Counted from the first letter of the stretch, positions 16,081-25,341 are shown. The stretch is 64,000 bases of DNA from HGM04593 sp045592125 (GCA_045592125.1 JAZNUE010000079.1:1-64000), one strand, 5' to 3'. The notes: generated by a model from the letters alone, not told the origin. Numbers and translations: made by a program.

Positions 16081-16883
16081 TAGATAGAGCTTCCATAATG
16101 GCATGGAATGAGTTTGTTCCATGGACTGATTTTGCGATGATTGAGCAAGATTTGATAATTAGCCGTGCATTGGTAGATATATTTAGCGATGATTTTCTGA
16201 ATGAGCAATTGGCCTTCAGAGGCGGAACCGCCCTACATAAGTTATACCTTTCGCCTCAAATCAGATATAGCGAGGATATTGATTTGGTGCAGATAAATCC
16301 TGGTCCAATCAAGCCTATCTTATTCCGATTGGGCGAAGTGTTGAGTTGGATGCCAGATAAGGTAATCAAGCCTAAGAGACATAACAATACCATGCTGTTC
16401 CGAATGGTGTCTGAAATACCTCCGGTGCAACCTATACGCTTAAAGGTAGAGATAAACTGTAAGGAGCATTTCAGCGTAATGGGATTTCACAAAGTTCCGT
16501 TCGAGGTAAACAACAAGTGGTTCAGCGGTAAATGTGAAATAACGACCTATACTCTTGATGAATTGATGGGTACGAAACTTAGAGCTTTATATCAACGCAA
16601 GAAAGGACGTGACCTTTTCGATATGCAAATAGCGTTGGATCATGGAAACATTAATATCGAAAAAACGCTTGAATGCTACAGCAAGTATATGGATTTTGTG
16701 GTAGAAAAAGCCCCGACCTATAAGCAGTTTGTGCAGAATATGGAACAAAAGCTTCAAGACCCTGAATTTCTTGATGACACAGATATACTTCTTCGTGCAG
16801 GTGCCGATAAGTTTGACCCTCAGCGAGCATATGCCATGGTCAAGGAGGCATTTATTGATAAATTGCCAGGGAAAAGAGATTAA
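16077..16883 (+). CDS. abiEii: AbiEii-type nucleotidyltransferase toxin
   Basis: 268 residues. The DNA polymerase-beta-like nucleotidyltransferase signature is plain: RGGTALHKLY (G49-G50) followed by RYSEDIDLV with the metal-binding D67 and D69. Later KLRALYQRKKGRDLFDMQIAL is the conserved DUF1814/AbiEii region. AbiEii-type toxins are known to modify tRNA acceptor ends or otherwise block translation using nucleotides, and AbiE systems abort phage infection. Coupled by 4-nt overlap to the antitoxin. A terminator follows at 17019. Confidence 0.9.
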   Translation: MIDRASIMAWNEFVPWTDFAMIEQDLIISRALVDIFSDDFLNEQLAFRGGTALHKLYLSPQIRYSEDIDLVQINPGPIKPILFRLGEVLSWMPDKVIKPKRHNNTMLFRMVSEIPPVQPIRLKVEINCKEHFSVMGFHKVPFEVNNKWFSGKCEITTYTLDELMGTKLRALYQRKKGRDLFDMQIALDHGNINIEKTLECYSKYMDFVVEKAPTYKQFVQNMEQKLQDPEFLDDTDILLRAGADKFDPQRAYAMVKEAFIDKLPGKRD

Positions 16884-16887
16884 ACAG

Positions 16888-16952
16888 CGGCAGTATCCAA
16901 AGTATTGTGTAAATGAGAAAAGGCAGTGTCCAATATTTTGTGTAAATGAGAA
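16888..16952 (+). repeat. 33-bp direct repeat, possible insertion-sequence ends
   Basis: Two copies, 16888-16919 and 16921-16952, share GGCAGT(A/G)TCCAA and TTGTGTAAATGAGAA. The sequence resembles terminal parts of IS elements, but no transposase is present. The stretch 16884-17196 otherwise holds two terminators and the short repeat GGGCGAACACACCGGTTCGCCC at 17064-17085. Confidence 0.45.
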
Positions 16953-17018
16953 CCTTTATCTAACGCCACGTGTAAACCCACAATCATTGCTTTTTAGATT
17001 ATTGTGACGCAAATTCAA

Positions 17019-17056
17019 CTACAATCATTGTAATTCCAATGATTGTAGCATGTTTT
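17019..17056 (+). terminator. Terminator after abiE operon
   Basis: CTACAATCATTG (17019-17030) pairs with CAATGATTGTAG (17037-17048) across a 6-nt loop and is followed by CATGTTTTTTT. Confidence 0.7.
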
Positions 17057-17147
17057 TTTAAGGGCGAACACACCGGTTCGCCCCTACGGCATTAAACGTT
17101 ATACATTCAACATTACACATTAAACACCAAACATTTTAGCAAACAAA

Positions 17148-17175
17148 AAAGGCGCGCTCGTGCGAGCGCGCCTTT
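17148..17175 (-). terminator. Terminator after glycogen phosphorylase
   Basis: AAAGGCGCGCTCG and CGAGCGCGCCTTT form a perfect 13-bp stem around a 2-nt centre, followed on the minus strand by TTTTTTG. It sits 21 bp past the glgP stop. Confidence 0.85.
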
Positions 17176-17196
17176 GATAATATGTTCATACACGTA

Positions 17197-19761
17197 TTAA
17201 GCAAACCACTTAACGTATGCGAAGTCCATACGGTGAGGAAGTTCCTCGTGGCTAGGATACATGCGGAACGCAATCTTGAACTCACCTGCGTTTGTAGGTG
17301 CAATCTCAGCGCCGAATGTAAACACGTTGCCCTCGCGCTTAACAACCTCGAGAGGATATGTCATGAATATCTGGTCGTTGCCCTTAGAATCGGGAGCAAG
17401 CACTACCAGCTCAATAGCGACAGCATTGTCAAGGCCCTTCTCGTCTACCTTTACGGAAACGTTGTACTTGTCGGCTGCAGACATTGCGCCGTTGAGGAAG
17501 TTTGTATCGCCCTCTACTGAGAGAACCTCAATAGCATTCCACTTTGCAGCAACCTCTTCCTTCCACTTTGCAAGCTCGCGGACAACCTTTGAGTCGTTAG
17601 CGATGAGTCGGTGATAACGCTCGGCCTGCTTGCAGTAGAACTTGCTGTAGTAGTCGTCGAGCTGGCGCTTCATTGTGAAGTGAGGAGCAATCTCGGCGAT
17701 TGAGCGCTTGATACACCCTACCCACTCGTCAGAGTATGCCTTGCCGTTACGGTTGTAGTACATAGGCAGAATCTCGTTCTCGAGGAGAGTGTAGATTGTA
17801 GCGGCGTCGAGCTGGTCCTGGAACTCCTGGTTCTGGTATGTGCGCTCCTCCTTGAGTGCCCATCCTGCGCCTGGCTTGTAGCCCTCGCACCACCATCCGT
17901 CAAGGACTGAGAAGTTGAGGACACCGTTCATGAGGGCCTTCTCGCCCGATGTACCTGAAGCCTCAAGAGGACGTGTCGGGGTGTTCATCCAGATATCAAC
18001 ACCTGATACCAGCAGCTTAGCGAGGTCCATATCATAGTTCTCGAGGAAGATAATCTTGCCAACGAACTCAGGACGGCGAGAAACCTCGATAATCTTCTTG
18101 ATGAGGCCCTGGCCTGCGCCATCGTGCGGGTGAGCCTTACCTGCGAAGAGGAACTGGATTGGACGCTCGGGGTTGTTGAGCAGCTTAGCAAGACGGTCGA
18201 GGTCGGTGAAGAGAAGGTGAGCACGCTTGTAGGTAGCAAAGCGGCGTGCGAAACCGATAACAAGAGCATCGGGGTTAATCTTCTTCACAACATCAACAAT
18301 ACGCATTGGGTCGCCCTGGTTCTTGAGCCAATCCTCGCTGAACGCCTTCTTGATGTAGTTGATAAGCATCTTCTTGCGGGCTACGCGAGTGTTCCAGATT
18401 GTCTCGTTTGAAATCTTGTCGATTGCGTGCCAGATATCCTCGTTCGACTGGTCGTAGATGAAGCTTGGGTCGAAGTTAGCGCGGTAGAGAGCATCCCACT
18501 CAGGCGCAACCCATGTAGGATAGTGAACACCGTTTGTCACATAGCCCACATGGTTCTCCGATGGGTAGTAGCCCTTCCAGATTCCAGCGAACATAGACTT
18601 TGACACCTTGCCGTGGAGACGGCTCACACCGTTGATTTCCTGGCAAGTGTTGCAAGCGAATGTAGACATGCAGAAACGCTCGTTCTTGTCACCGGCGTTA
18701 ATGCGGCCAAGGTTCATGAGGTCGTCCCATGTAATGTTCAGCTGGCTGGCGTAGCCTCTCATGTACTTGCCGAAGAGAGCCTCGTCGAAGTAGTCGTGGC
18801 CTGCAGGAACAGGAGTGTGTACAGTGTAAAGGCTGCTTGCACGTACAATCTCAAGGGCCTCCTCATAGGTATAGCCGGTCTTGATGTACTGTGTAAGGCG
18901 ATAGAGGTTGCAGAGTGCCGCGTGACCCTCGTTGCAGTGATAGATTTCCTTCTTGATACCCATCTTCTCAAGGGCAATCATACCGCCGATACCGAGCAGG
19001 ATCTCCTGCTTCAGACGGTTCTCCCAGTCGCCGCCGTAGAGCTTGTGAGTGATAGGCCTGTCGAACTCGCTGTTCATGTCAAAGTCGGTGTCGAGCAGGT
19101 AGAGAGGCACACGGCCTACATTTACCCTCCACACGTTTGCGTGAACATAGTAGTCGATATAAGGAACGTGGATTACGAGCGGAGTTACGCCGTCCTCCTC
19201 GTATACGCGCTCAATAGGGAGCTGGTTGAAGTTCTGTGCGTCATAGTTGGCAATCTGTGAGCCATCCATGGAAAGTGACTGGCTGAAGTAGCCGTAGCGG
19301 TAGAGGAAACCTACTGCACACATGTCTACGTTAGAGTCTGAAGCCTCCTTCAGGTAGTCACCTGCAAGGATACCGAGACCGCCAGAATAGATTTTGAGAA
19401 CGCTTGTAAGGCCATACTCCATACAGAAGTAAGCTACTGAGGGGCGCTCTGCGTTGGGCTTAACGTCCATATATTTGCGGAAGTCCGCGTAAACGTCAGC
19501 AAGCTTGTCAAGGACAGCCTTGTCCTTAGAAAGCTCGTCAAGTTTCTCAACGCCCAGCTTCTCAAGGAGAAGAACGGGGTTGCCGCCACAAGCCTTGTAG
19601 AGGTCTGCGTCGAGCATAGAGAAGAGTTCCTTAGCCTCCTCGTTCCATACCCACCACAGGTTACGTGACAATTCCTCGAGGTTCTTCAGAGACTCGGGAA
19701 TGTAAGATTTAACATTAACAGTTTTCCAAGCTGGTTGGTTTGTGTTACTAATTGCTATCAT
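17197..19761 (-). CDS. glgP: Alpha-glucan (glycogen/maltodextrin) phosphorylase, GT35
   Basis: 854 residues, the short Thermotoga-like type of GT35 phosphorylase. It releases glucose 1-phosphate from alpha-1,4-glucan with PLP. The N-terminus (PESLKNLEELSRNLWWVWNEEA) is the DUF3417 signature of this subtype. Active-site features include YFCMEYGLTS, GGLGILAGDYLKEASD, HCNEGHAAL and the PLP-lysine region PLEASGTSGEKALMNG with K in SGEKA. A C-terminal beta domain of about 100 residues follows. Glycogen synthase lies next on the same strand, separated by a hairpin-repeat array, so they may be separately transcribed. Confidence 0.93.
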   Translation of the reverse strand: MIAISNTNQPAWKTVNVKSYIPESLKNLEELSRNLWWVWNEEAKELFSMLDADLYKACGGNPVLLLEKLGVEKLDELSKDKAVLDKLADVYADFRKYMDVKPNAERPSVAYFCMEYGLTSVLKIYSGGLGILAGDYLKEASDSNVDMCAVGFLYRYGYFSQSLSMDGSQIANYDAQNFNQLPIERVYEEDGVTPLVIHVPYIDYYVHANVWRVNVGRVPLYLLDTDFDMNSEFDRPITHKLYGGDWENRLKQEILLGIGGMIALEKMGIKKEIYHCNEGHAALCNLYRLTQYIKTGYTYEEALEIVRASSLYTVHTPVPAGHDYFDEALFGKYMRGYASQLNITWDDLMNLGRINAGDKNERFCMSTFACNTCQEINGVSRLHGKVSKSMFAGIWKGYYPSENHVGYVTNGVHYPTWVAPEWDALYRANFDPSFIYDQSNEDIWHAIDKISNETIWNTRVARKKMLINYIKKAFSEDWLKNQGDPMRIVDVVKKINPDALVIGFARRFATYKRAHLLFTDLDRLAKLLNNPERPIQFLFAGKAHPHDGAGQGLIKKIIEVSRRPEFVGKIIFLENYDMDLAKLLVSGVDIWMNTPTRPLEASGTSGEKALMNGVLNFSVLDGWWCEGYKPGAGWALKEERTYQNQEFQDQLDAATIYTLLENEILPMYYNRNGKAYSDEWVGCIKRSIAEIAPHFTMKRQLDDYYSKFYCKQAERYHRLIANDSKVVRELAKWKEEVAAKWNAIEVLSVEGDTNFLNGAMSAADKYNVSVKVDEKGLDNAVAIELVVLAPDSKGNDQIFMTYPLEVVKREGNVFTFGAEIAPTNAGEFKIAFRMYPSHEELPHRMDFAYVKWFA

Positions 19762-19848
19762 AATTTATAATTAAATGAATATTTCCTTATTTATTTTATA
19801 ACAATATATCAGTTGGCCCTGAAATCAATGTCATTCAATATTTGCACT

Positions 19849-20087
19849 GTCATTGACTCGTTTTGCTTTTAGCCACCCGCGTGGCATAAACTTCGTCTAT
19901 GCTTCACGCGACTAATGGCTGCAAAACTCGTCGATAACAAAAAAGGTCATTGACTCGTTTTGCTTTTCGCAACCCAAACGGCATAACCTGCGGCTATGCT
20001 ACGTTTGACCTGTTGCTGCAAAACTTGTCGATAACAAAAAAAGGTCATTGACTCGTTTTGCTTTTCGCAGCAAAACTCGTCGATAAC
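19849..20087 (+). repeat. Three-unit hairpin-repeat array (types B, A and a mini unit)
   Basis: Units at 19849-19938 (type B), 19946-20035 (type A) and 20044-20087 (44-bp mini unit), starting 97 and 98 bp apart. Type B swaps stems to AGCCA, GCGTG and CATA, with complementary 3' arms CACGC and TGGCT. The mini unit keeps only the outer arms GACTCGTTTTGC and GCAAAACTCGTC. The whole gap 19762-20213 has no gene. Confidence 0.85.
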
Positions 20088-20100
20088 AAAACGTTGTTTT

Positions 20101-20172
20101 GTCATTCCGGAACGCAGTGAGGAATCTCAAGATAAGAACGATTGAGATATCTCGCGTACACTCGATATGACA
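20101..20172. repeat. GTCATTCCGGAACG...GATATGACA intergenic inverted repeat
   Basis: Third copy of the TCATTCTGA-type repeat, joined to the hairpin array by ACGTTGTTTTGTCATT exactly as at 2238-2255. A half copy (GATGTTTCGCTTCACTCAACATGACA) lies at 22068-22094. Confidence 0.65.
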
Positions 20173-20213
20173 ATTGTGGTGTGATTATTCTTGTCAGCCC
20201 AATATCGTCATCT

Positions 20214-21875
20214 TCACTTTCTGCCGGCTGCTGCCGTGAGCGCAAAATCGTACGCCTTGAGATATTTGCTTATAAAGTGCTTCCACTGAGCCTTTCCGGC
20301 CAGTCTTGCAACCTTCTTGCGGCAGTCAAGTACCTCCTTTTCAGAAAGTTTTGCAAAGATACAAATTGTTTTTGTAATTTCCTCGGCCGCAGCAGAATAG
20401 TTGCTGTCATTCCTGCATATTACCTTCACTCCGTCGGCAATCTCGCCTTCGCGGCCAAGCACCGAGTTCACCCAAAGGCCAAAGCCAGCAAGGTTTGTAG
20501 TGATTGTAGGAATGTGGAACGCCGCGCTCTCCAGCGGAGTGTAGCCCCATGGCTCGTAGTACGACGGGTAAACGCTCAGGTCATTGCCTATCAGCACATC
20601 GTAGTACTCCATATTGAACACGCCGTCGTTGCCCTTGAGGTAGCAGGGCACATATATCACCTTCACACGGTTCTTTCCGCTGCGGTTGTCTATCCGCAGG
20701 TTACGGATTGAGCATGCGATGGCGTCATCGTAGAAGTTGTTCAGCTCGTGTGTTATGTAAGGGTTAGGCAGCGGAGTCTCCCACGAGTCCTTGCCAGACC
20801 TCAGGCGCTTTACAAGGTCCTCGCGCGCACTGCCCGACCATGCTGGAACGTCAACGAACGCAACCACGTCGCGCTCTAGCTCTCCGCAGGCATTCAGGCG
20901 TGCCATACTCTCAAGGAACATATCGATACCCTTGTTGCGCATTTCCATGCGGCCGCCAAGGTTAATTATTATTGCATCGTCCGAGATTGAGTCTCCGGTT
21001 AGCGCTCTTGCCACCCTCAGGCGCACATCGCGCGCAACCTTCCTCTTTGCGGCAAAGGCCTTGCCTGCAGGGACAAAGTCCTTCTCGAAGCCATTCTCAA
21101 GAATCACGTCACACTCACGCTCAAGCAGCTGCTTGCATTCGCGTGCAGTGAGCTCGCTCACTGTTGTAAAGCAATCAATGTTTGCTGCCGTCACCTTCTC
21201 TACCGACTGCTTCGACTGCACGTTAAGCTCTGCAGCCATCTGGTCGCCATTATAGCCCTCGAAATAGTCATAGAGAGGCTTGCCGTTAGAGGCAATAGAG
21301 CGTCCTATGCTTGTGGCATGGGTTGTGAATATTGAGCCCACAGCAGGCAGGTGCTTCTTCACGTAGAGCGCTGCACCGCCGCTCTGCCACTCATGAGCCT
21401 GGACAGCCACATTGCTGCCCTTCTTTATGTTTGCATGGTAGAAGCTCTCGATAACCTTGCCTACAGCATAGCCGAAAATCATTGAGTCGTCATAGTCGCC
21501 GTAGCCATGCAGGGAATCCAGCCCGAAGTCGTTCCACATCTCGCCATAGATAGCGTCCTTGTCATCCATGTAGCCCGTGTAGTCCACAAGCACCACCTTG
21601 GGGCGGCCGGGAATCTCCCAGTAACCGCAGCGCACTGCCAGCTTGTCGCTGCACACGCTCTTGCGCCATGCGCTCCACAGGCGCTTGTCCTCGGTAAATA
21701 GCGGATTCTCCTTCTCCTTCCAGAGGTCGGGGCCAATGTATATTGCCGTAAGGTTCTCTATCTCAGATATTGTACGGGCCTTTGTTGACACCACTGTGTA
21801 TATGCCGCCGACCTTGTTACAGACCTCCCAGCTAATCTCGAACAGATAGTCGGGAAGCAATAAATTCTTTTTCAT
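20214..21875 (-). CDS. Glycogen synthase, GT3 (eukaryote-like) family
   Basis: About 553 residues from the ATG encoding MKKNLLLPDYLFEISWEVCNK; an upstream in-frame ATG at 21929 would add 18 residues that look untranslated. The protein matches Bacteroidetes glycogen synthases: SWEVCNKVGGIYTVVSTKA (sugar-nucleotide loop), AHEWQSGGAALYVK, FTTHATSIGRS, a TVSELTARECKQLL segment, and the C-terminal donor site with PSYYEPWGYTPLESAAF, containing the E...E pair of retaining GT-B enzymes. It extends alpha-1,4-glucan from a nucleotide-glucose. It works with glgP nearby and glgB at 60 kb. Confidence 0.9.
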   Translation of the reverse strand: MKKNLLLPDYLFEISWEVCNKVGGIYTVVSTKARTISEIENLTAIYIGPDLWKEKENPLFTEDKRLWSAWRKSVCSDKLAVRCGYWEIPGRPKVVLVDYTGYMDDKDAIYGEMWNDFGLDSLHGYGDYDDSMIFGYAVGKVIESFYHANIKKGSNVAVQAHEWQSGGAALYVKKHLPAVGSIFTTHATSIGRSIASNGKPLYDYFEGYNGDQMAAELNVQSKQSVEKVTAANIDCFTTVSELTARECKQLLERECDVILENGFEKDFVPAGKAFAAKRKVARDVRLRVARALTGDSISDDAIIINLGGRMEMRNKGIDMFLESMARLNACGELERDVVAFVDVPAWSGSAREDLVKRLRSGKDSWETPLPNPYITHELNNFYDDAIACSIRNLRIDNRSGKNRVKVIYVPCYLKGNDGVFNMEYYDVLIGNDLSVYPSYYEPWGYTPLESAAFHIPTITTNLAGFGLWVNSVLGREGEIADGVKVICRNDSNYSAAAEEITKTICIFAKLSEKEVLDCRKKVARLAGKAQWKHFISKYLKAYDFALTAAAGRK

Positions 21876-22118
21876 GTTTAAATAGTACTCAAAAAAATCA
21901 AGGCATTCACTCCTGAAATACCTTATCATATAACAACAAATAGGGAGAAGGAGTTTCCCCTCTCTCTATTCCGCCACAAAATTAGTATTTTTTTCTGAAT
22001 TATGAAAATTACATCCAGCATTTGTACATTACAGCAATACAACTATTGGCAGAACTAATGCAATGATTGAGATGTTTCGCTTCACTCAACATGACAAGTC
22101 TGTCTAGGCATAATAACA

Positions 22119-22143
22119 GCAGCAGGCCCCTGGGGCCTGCTGC
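22119..22143 (-). terminator. Terminator at the end of the Srf-like operon
   Basis: GCAGCAGGCCCC and GGGGCCTGCTGC form a 12-bp GC-rich stem, 15 bp past the last operon gene. On the minus strand it is followed by TGTTATTATG, a weak T-rich run. Confidence 0.7.
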
Positions 22144-22157
22144 ACATAGGATAGATG

Positions 22158-24038
22158 CTAGTCGGGACAGTTCACCACATACTCCCAAGAAGAGGTGTTT
22201 GACGATTCAATGACAACAGTCACCGCTCCCTGGGTAAAGTTGAAGGGGATAGTCATCTTGTTCTGTATAATCTGCCTGGGAACTATTGGAGTGCCCTGTG
22301 CCTGCGTGCCGTCATATACAGTGAGATAATCGGCCTCGCCATAGAAATCAACCCAAATTGAGCTTGAGCCGCTCATCTGGCCCATACCGTATGTAGCCTC
22401 ATGGCGTGGACCGCTGCCGGCCTTAGGCACGTTCTTTCCGCCGCCACAAGGAGGAATAGTCTTCAGCGGAATATCCCTTCTCGGCTGAGGCGAGCTTGCC
22501 AGTTCGCTGTACCTTGCATTCCGCACCTTTGTAGTGTTAGGCGGATAATTGCCTTTAGAGGCCACAATGCTCAAGGTCTCGGCCTTGCGCATGTTAACCG
22601 TGAACACGCCATTGCCGCTGTTCGTCGGCTGCATATGCCCGCTTATCGAGCCTGTTACATTCAAGCGGCAGCCAGGCAACAGGCTGCCCGTCTCCTCCTC
22701 CACTGTACGGAACTGTATCTTGCCCATTTCGGGCTGCATTCTTATCTTCTTGTCCTTGACATCCTTGAACTTAGGTATAGAAACACGCTTTGGGATATAC
22801 TCATTGTTCTTCTTCGATATAATCTCAATGCGGTCATCCTCGGTTGCGCTCACCGGGAACACTCCATTGCGGTTACTAATCTCCTTCACCTCCTTCACCT
22901 TGCCGTCAGGACTTGTAATCCTTATCACATTCTCAACGCCAGGTATCGGAGCGCCGTTAATACTGTCAATATTTATGAATTCCTGCACATAGGGCTTTGG
23001 CTCAAGCCACACTGTGCGCGTATTGTCATCCTGCTTTATGAAATTCTCCACAGTCCATGGCCCGCCCTCAAGCACGCCGTCGTAGTAGTTGGCCTTCGTG
23101 GCATGAATATCGATTACCGACAGTACGAAAGCGCTGTCATACACTGCAATACCCTTTCCGTCGATACTGGTAGTCACCTTTTTCCTTGTCACGCGCTTGC
23201 TGCTGCCCGGATGTGTAAGCGACACCGTACAAAGCGCGCCTGGTACCGGTTGCTTGCTCACCTTGTTCTTTACAAAGAATGTAAAGCTTTTCATGACAGG
23301 AGTGAGCAGGAGCGCTGTGCTGTCCGAAGGATTCTCAAGGACCTGGTTAGGCACGTCCTTCCTCGTCTCGTCCTTATATCCGTAGCAGCTTCCGGTCATT
23401 TCCTCTATTGTTGCACAGAAGCGCATATTGGGCAGTCTCACAACTCCGGCAGCATCGGCCTGCGCTGAATCAATCCTCTCTTTGCCATTGTCAATGTACC
23501 TGTATACGAGCTTGCCGTCGGGCAGCACGTCCTTGGTTACCCTGTCAAGCAGTCTTACATACAGGTCCTTGCGCAGCGGCCCCATATCAAGGTCCACATT
23601 CCATGTATAATGGAAATTCCTGTCAGCATCGAGCGGCGCGTAACATTCGCCGCCAGTTGTAAATGTCGCCTTCTGCAGGCAGTAGAACACATAGCTGAAC
23701 ACGCTGCATGGCAGGTCCTTGAATGTCGTCTTTCCGGCCGAGTCGGTTTCCTGCGTAATATTTACAGGCACATTATTCAGGAACATGCCGTTGTTATAAA
23801 GGAAATGCGCCGTGTAGTCTATCGTTACCTCCTGGTTCTCAATAGGGTAGCCGCCTTCGGCGTCGGTACATGTTACAGTTATGTCCTTGCTGCATTTTAT
23901 AAAAAGCAGGAACGGCAGCAAAAGCAGCAGCAACCACCACCAGTTACGCTTGTGGTGCAGCTTAAAGGTATACTGGTTATACTCATCCTTATACCTTATA
24001 CCTGTATCTACATTTATTACATGTTTAGGTTCGCTCAT
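22158..24038 (-). CDS. Membrane-anchored multi-beta-domain protein (last gene of Srf-like operon)
   Basis: 626 residues. A cytoplasmic N-terminus of ~30 residues ending in KLHHKRN is followed by one transmembrane helix (WWWLLLLLLPFLLFI, about 33-48). The rest is likely periplasmic. It carries several repeated beta-sandwich modules of the transthyretin/carboxypeptidase-regulatory kind, recognised by openings like VTCTDAEGGYPIENQEVTI, FFVKNKVSKQPVPGALCTV, EFINIDSINGAPIPGVENVI and FRTVEEETGSLLPGCRLNV. The C-terminal ~110 residues resemble a CUB-like domain (YGEADYLTVYDGTQAQG). No enzymatic motif is seen. It may be a structural or binding component of the operon's complex. Confidence 0.75.
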   Translation of the reverse strand: MSEPKHVINVDTGIRYKDEYNQYTFKLHHKRNWWWLLLLLLPFLLFIKCSKDITVTCTDAEGGYPIENQEVTIDYTAHFLYNNGMFLNNVPVNITQETDSAGKTTFKDLPCSVFSYVFYCLQKATFTTGGECYAPLDADRNFHYTWNVDLDMGPLRKDLYVRLLDRVTKDVLPDGKLVYRYIDNGKERIDSAQADAAGVVRLPNMRFCATIEEMTGSCYGYKDETRKDVPNQVLENPSDSTALLLTPVMKSFTFFVKNKVSKQPVPGALCTVSLTHPGSSKRVTRKKVTTSIDGKGIAVYDSAFVLSVIDIHATKANYYDGVLEGGPWTVENFIKQDDNTRTVWLEPKPYVQEFINIDSINGAPIPGVENVIRITSPDGKVKEVKEISNRNGVFPVSATEDDRIEIISKKNNEYIPKRVSIPKFKDVKDKKIRMQPEMGKIQFRTVEEETGSLLPGCRLNVTGSISGHMQPTNSGNGVFTVNMRKAETLSIVASKGNYPPNTTKVRNARYSELASSPQPRRDIPLKTIPPCGGGKNVPKAGSGPRHEATYGMGQMSGSSSIWVDFYGEADYLTVYDGTQAQGTPIVPRQIIQNKMTIPFNFTQGAVTVVIESSNTSSWEYVVNCPD

Positions 24039-24114
24039 AGCAAGAAGCTGTTTAAGAATAGAACAAAAAATTTACTTGCCGGCACAGGCCGGGCTATATT
24101 ATGCACTCTGTCGG

Positions 24115-25341
24115 TCACTTATTTTTCTTTGACTTCTCGTCGTGCAGGTCATGCTTTTCCTGGTATTCAGGAGAAATCCTGAACTTCACCTTAATCTTCT
24201 CCTTGTGCGTAAACCACTCCTTTGGCACCACACACACACCCTGGCTGTCAGTCCTCAGCTGCACATCCCCCTTTTTCTTTGTCTTTAGCGTAAAGTCGAG
24301 GTCGGGCAACGGGAAACCGCCGTAGTCCTGCAGCAGTATATACACCTCCTGCGGTTCTTCTGGTTCAGGTTCAGGTTCGGGTTCAGGTTCTGGTTCTGGC
24401 GCGGGCGGGACAGGAGGTTCCGGTTCCTCAGTCTCGCTCTTGAGGCTGAACACAAATTCCAGGACTGTATTCCCGTCACCAGGAGACTGCTGCTGCACCT
24501 CGCCCATGCACGAGACCACGCAATCCGCCTGCTGAGGCATAAGCACTCCAGCAGCATCACACGCCATAGGTATTGTAAGCGACGCCATTCCTTGCTGGTC
24601 GGTTGTCACGCTATGCACGCCATTGCAGGAGACCTCACAGGTACAGGCGTTCATCGGGACATCATCCATCAGCACCCTTATGCCTACACGCACGTATTGC
24701 GTCAGGTCATAGACATATTCGGCCTGTCCTTCCACTACAGTAAGCATATATTCGCCGCCTGTATGCGGTTCTATGCGGTACGACGAGCCAACAGGAAGCT
24801 TGCCGTCCATCTCGAGCCACCCGTTCCCGTCCGTATTGCGGTGCAGGCCGTTCAGCTTAAAAGAAAAACCAGGAATAGCGTAGCCATCCCACATAAAGGC
24901 AATCTTCACATCCTGTAGCGCAGCCTTGGTAATCCATGTATCCAGCTCACCGCCGCCGGCCTTGTTAGGGTACTTGTATCCCCATGCAGTTACAGCAATG
25001 TCCCAATCCGTTCCTTTAGGCCTGAAAAAGATAAACTTTTCCGACGGGACGGTGAACACAGCGTGTTCAATTGGCGAGCCGTTCATTGCCGAACGCATTG
25101 CCGCCTTGCGCTGCTGGTATACCTGTGCAACTGCAGCCTTCTGCGTCTCGTCGGCATCGGCAAACGACACCCAGCCTGTCCCAGGCAGGTCCCATTGCAG
25201 ATATCCGGCCCCTGGCACAACCTCCGAGAACATAAGCCCGGCATTGTCGGCCAAAGGTTTCAAGAGCCTATACACCATCTCTTCCGAGAGTTTCTTGTCG
25301 AGCAGATGTTCGACTTCGCTAACCTTAAGCTTTACATTCAT
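24115..25341 (-). CDS. Srf-like operon protein, paralogue A with GYLQWDLPG motif
   Basis: 408 residues, no signal peptide or membrane helix, so probably cytoplasmic. Its first ~230 residues align by eye with the 388-aa protein encoded at 25718: both begin MNVK(L/I)K, share GYLQWDLPG(T/S)GW, a VTAWGY(K/S)YP segment, and DLTQYV/DMTEYV. A proline/glutamate linker (PEPEPEPEPEP) leads to a C-terminal beta module (VYILLQDYGGFPLPDLDFTL) like those in the 626-aa neighbour, ending in a lysine-rich tail. The two parts suggest an adaptor. No known family is recognised. Confidence 0.7.
   Translation of the reverse strand: MNVKLKVSEVEHLLDKKLSEEMVYRLLKPLADNAGLMFSEVVPGAGYLQWDLPGTGWVSFADADETQKAAVAQVYQQRKAAMRSAMNGSPIEHAVFTVPSEKFIFFRPKGTDWDIAVTAWGYKYPNKAGGGELDTWITKAALQDVKIAFMWDGYAIPGFSFKLNGLHRNTDGNGWLEMDGKLPVGSSYRIEPHTGGEYMLTVVEGQAEYVYDLTQYVRVGIRVLMDDVPMNACTCEVSCNGVHSVTTDQQGMASLTIPMACDAAGVLMPQQADCVVSCMGEVQQQSPGDGNTVLEFVFSLKSETEEPEPPVPPAPEPEPEPEPEPEPEEPQEVYILLQDYGGFPLPDLDFTLKTKKKGDVQLRTDSQGVCVVPKEWFTHKEKIKVKFRISPEYQEKHDLHDEKSKKNK

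Noticed and set aside
16888..16952. A complete insertion sequence
   Set aside because: Only two 33-bp direct repeats; no transposase frame and no inverted ends.
14862..20087. Hairpin arrays as a CRISPR array
   Set aside because: Units are 90-bp palindromic elements with constant outer arms and varying stems, not 25-40 bp repeats with unrelated spacers, and no cas genes are near.
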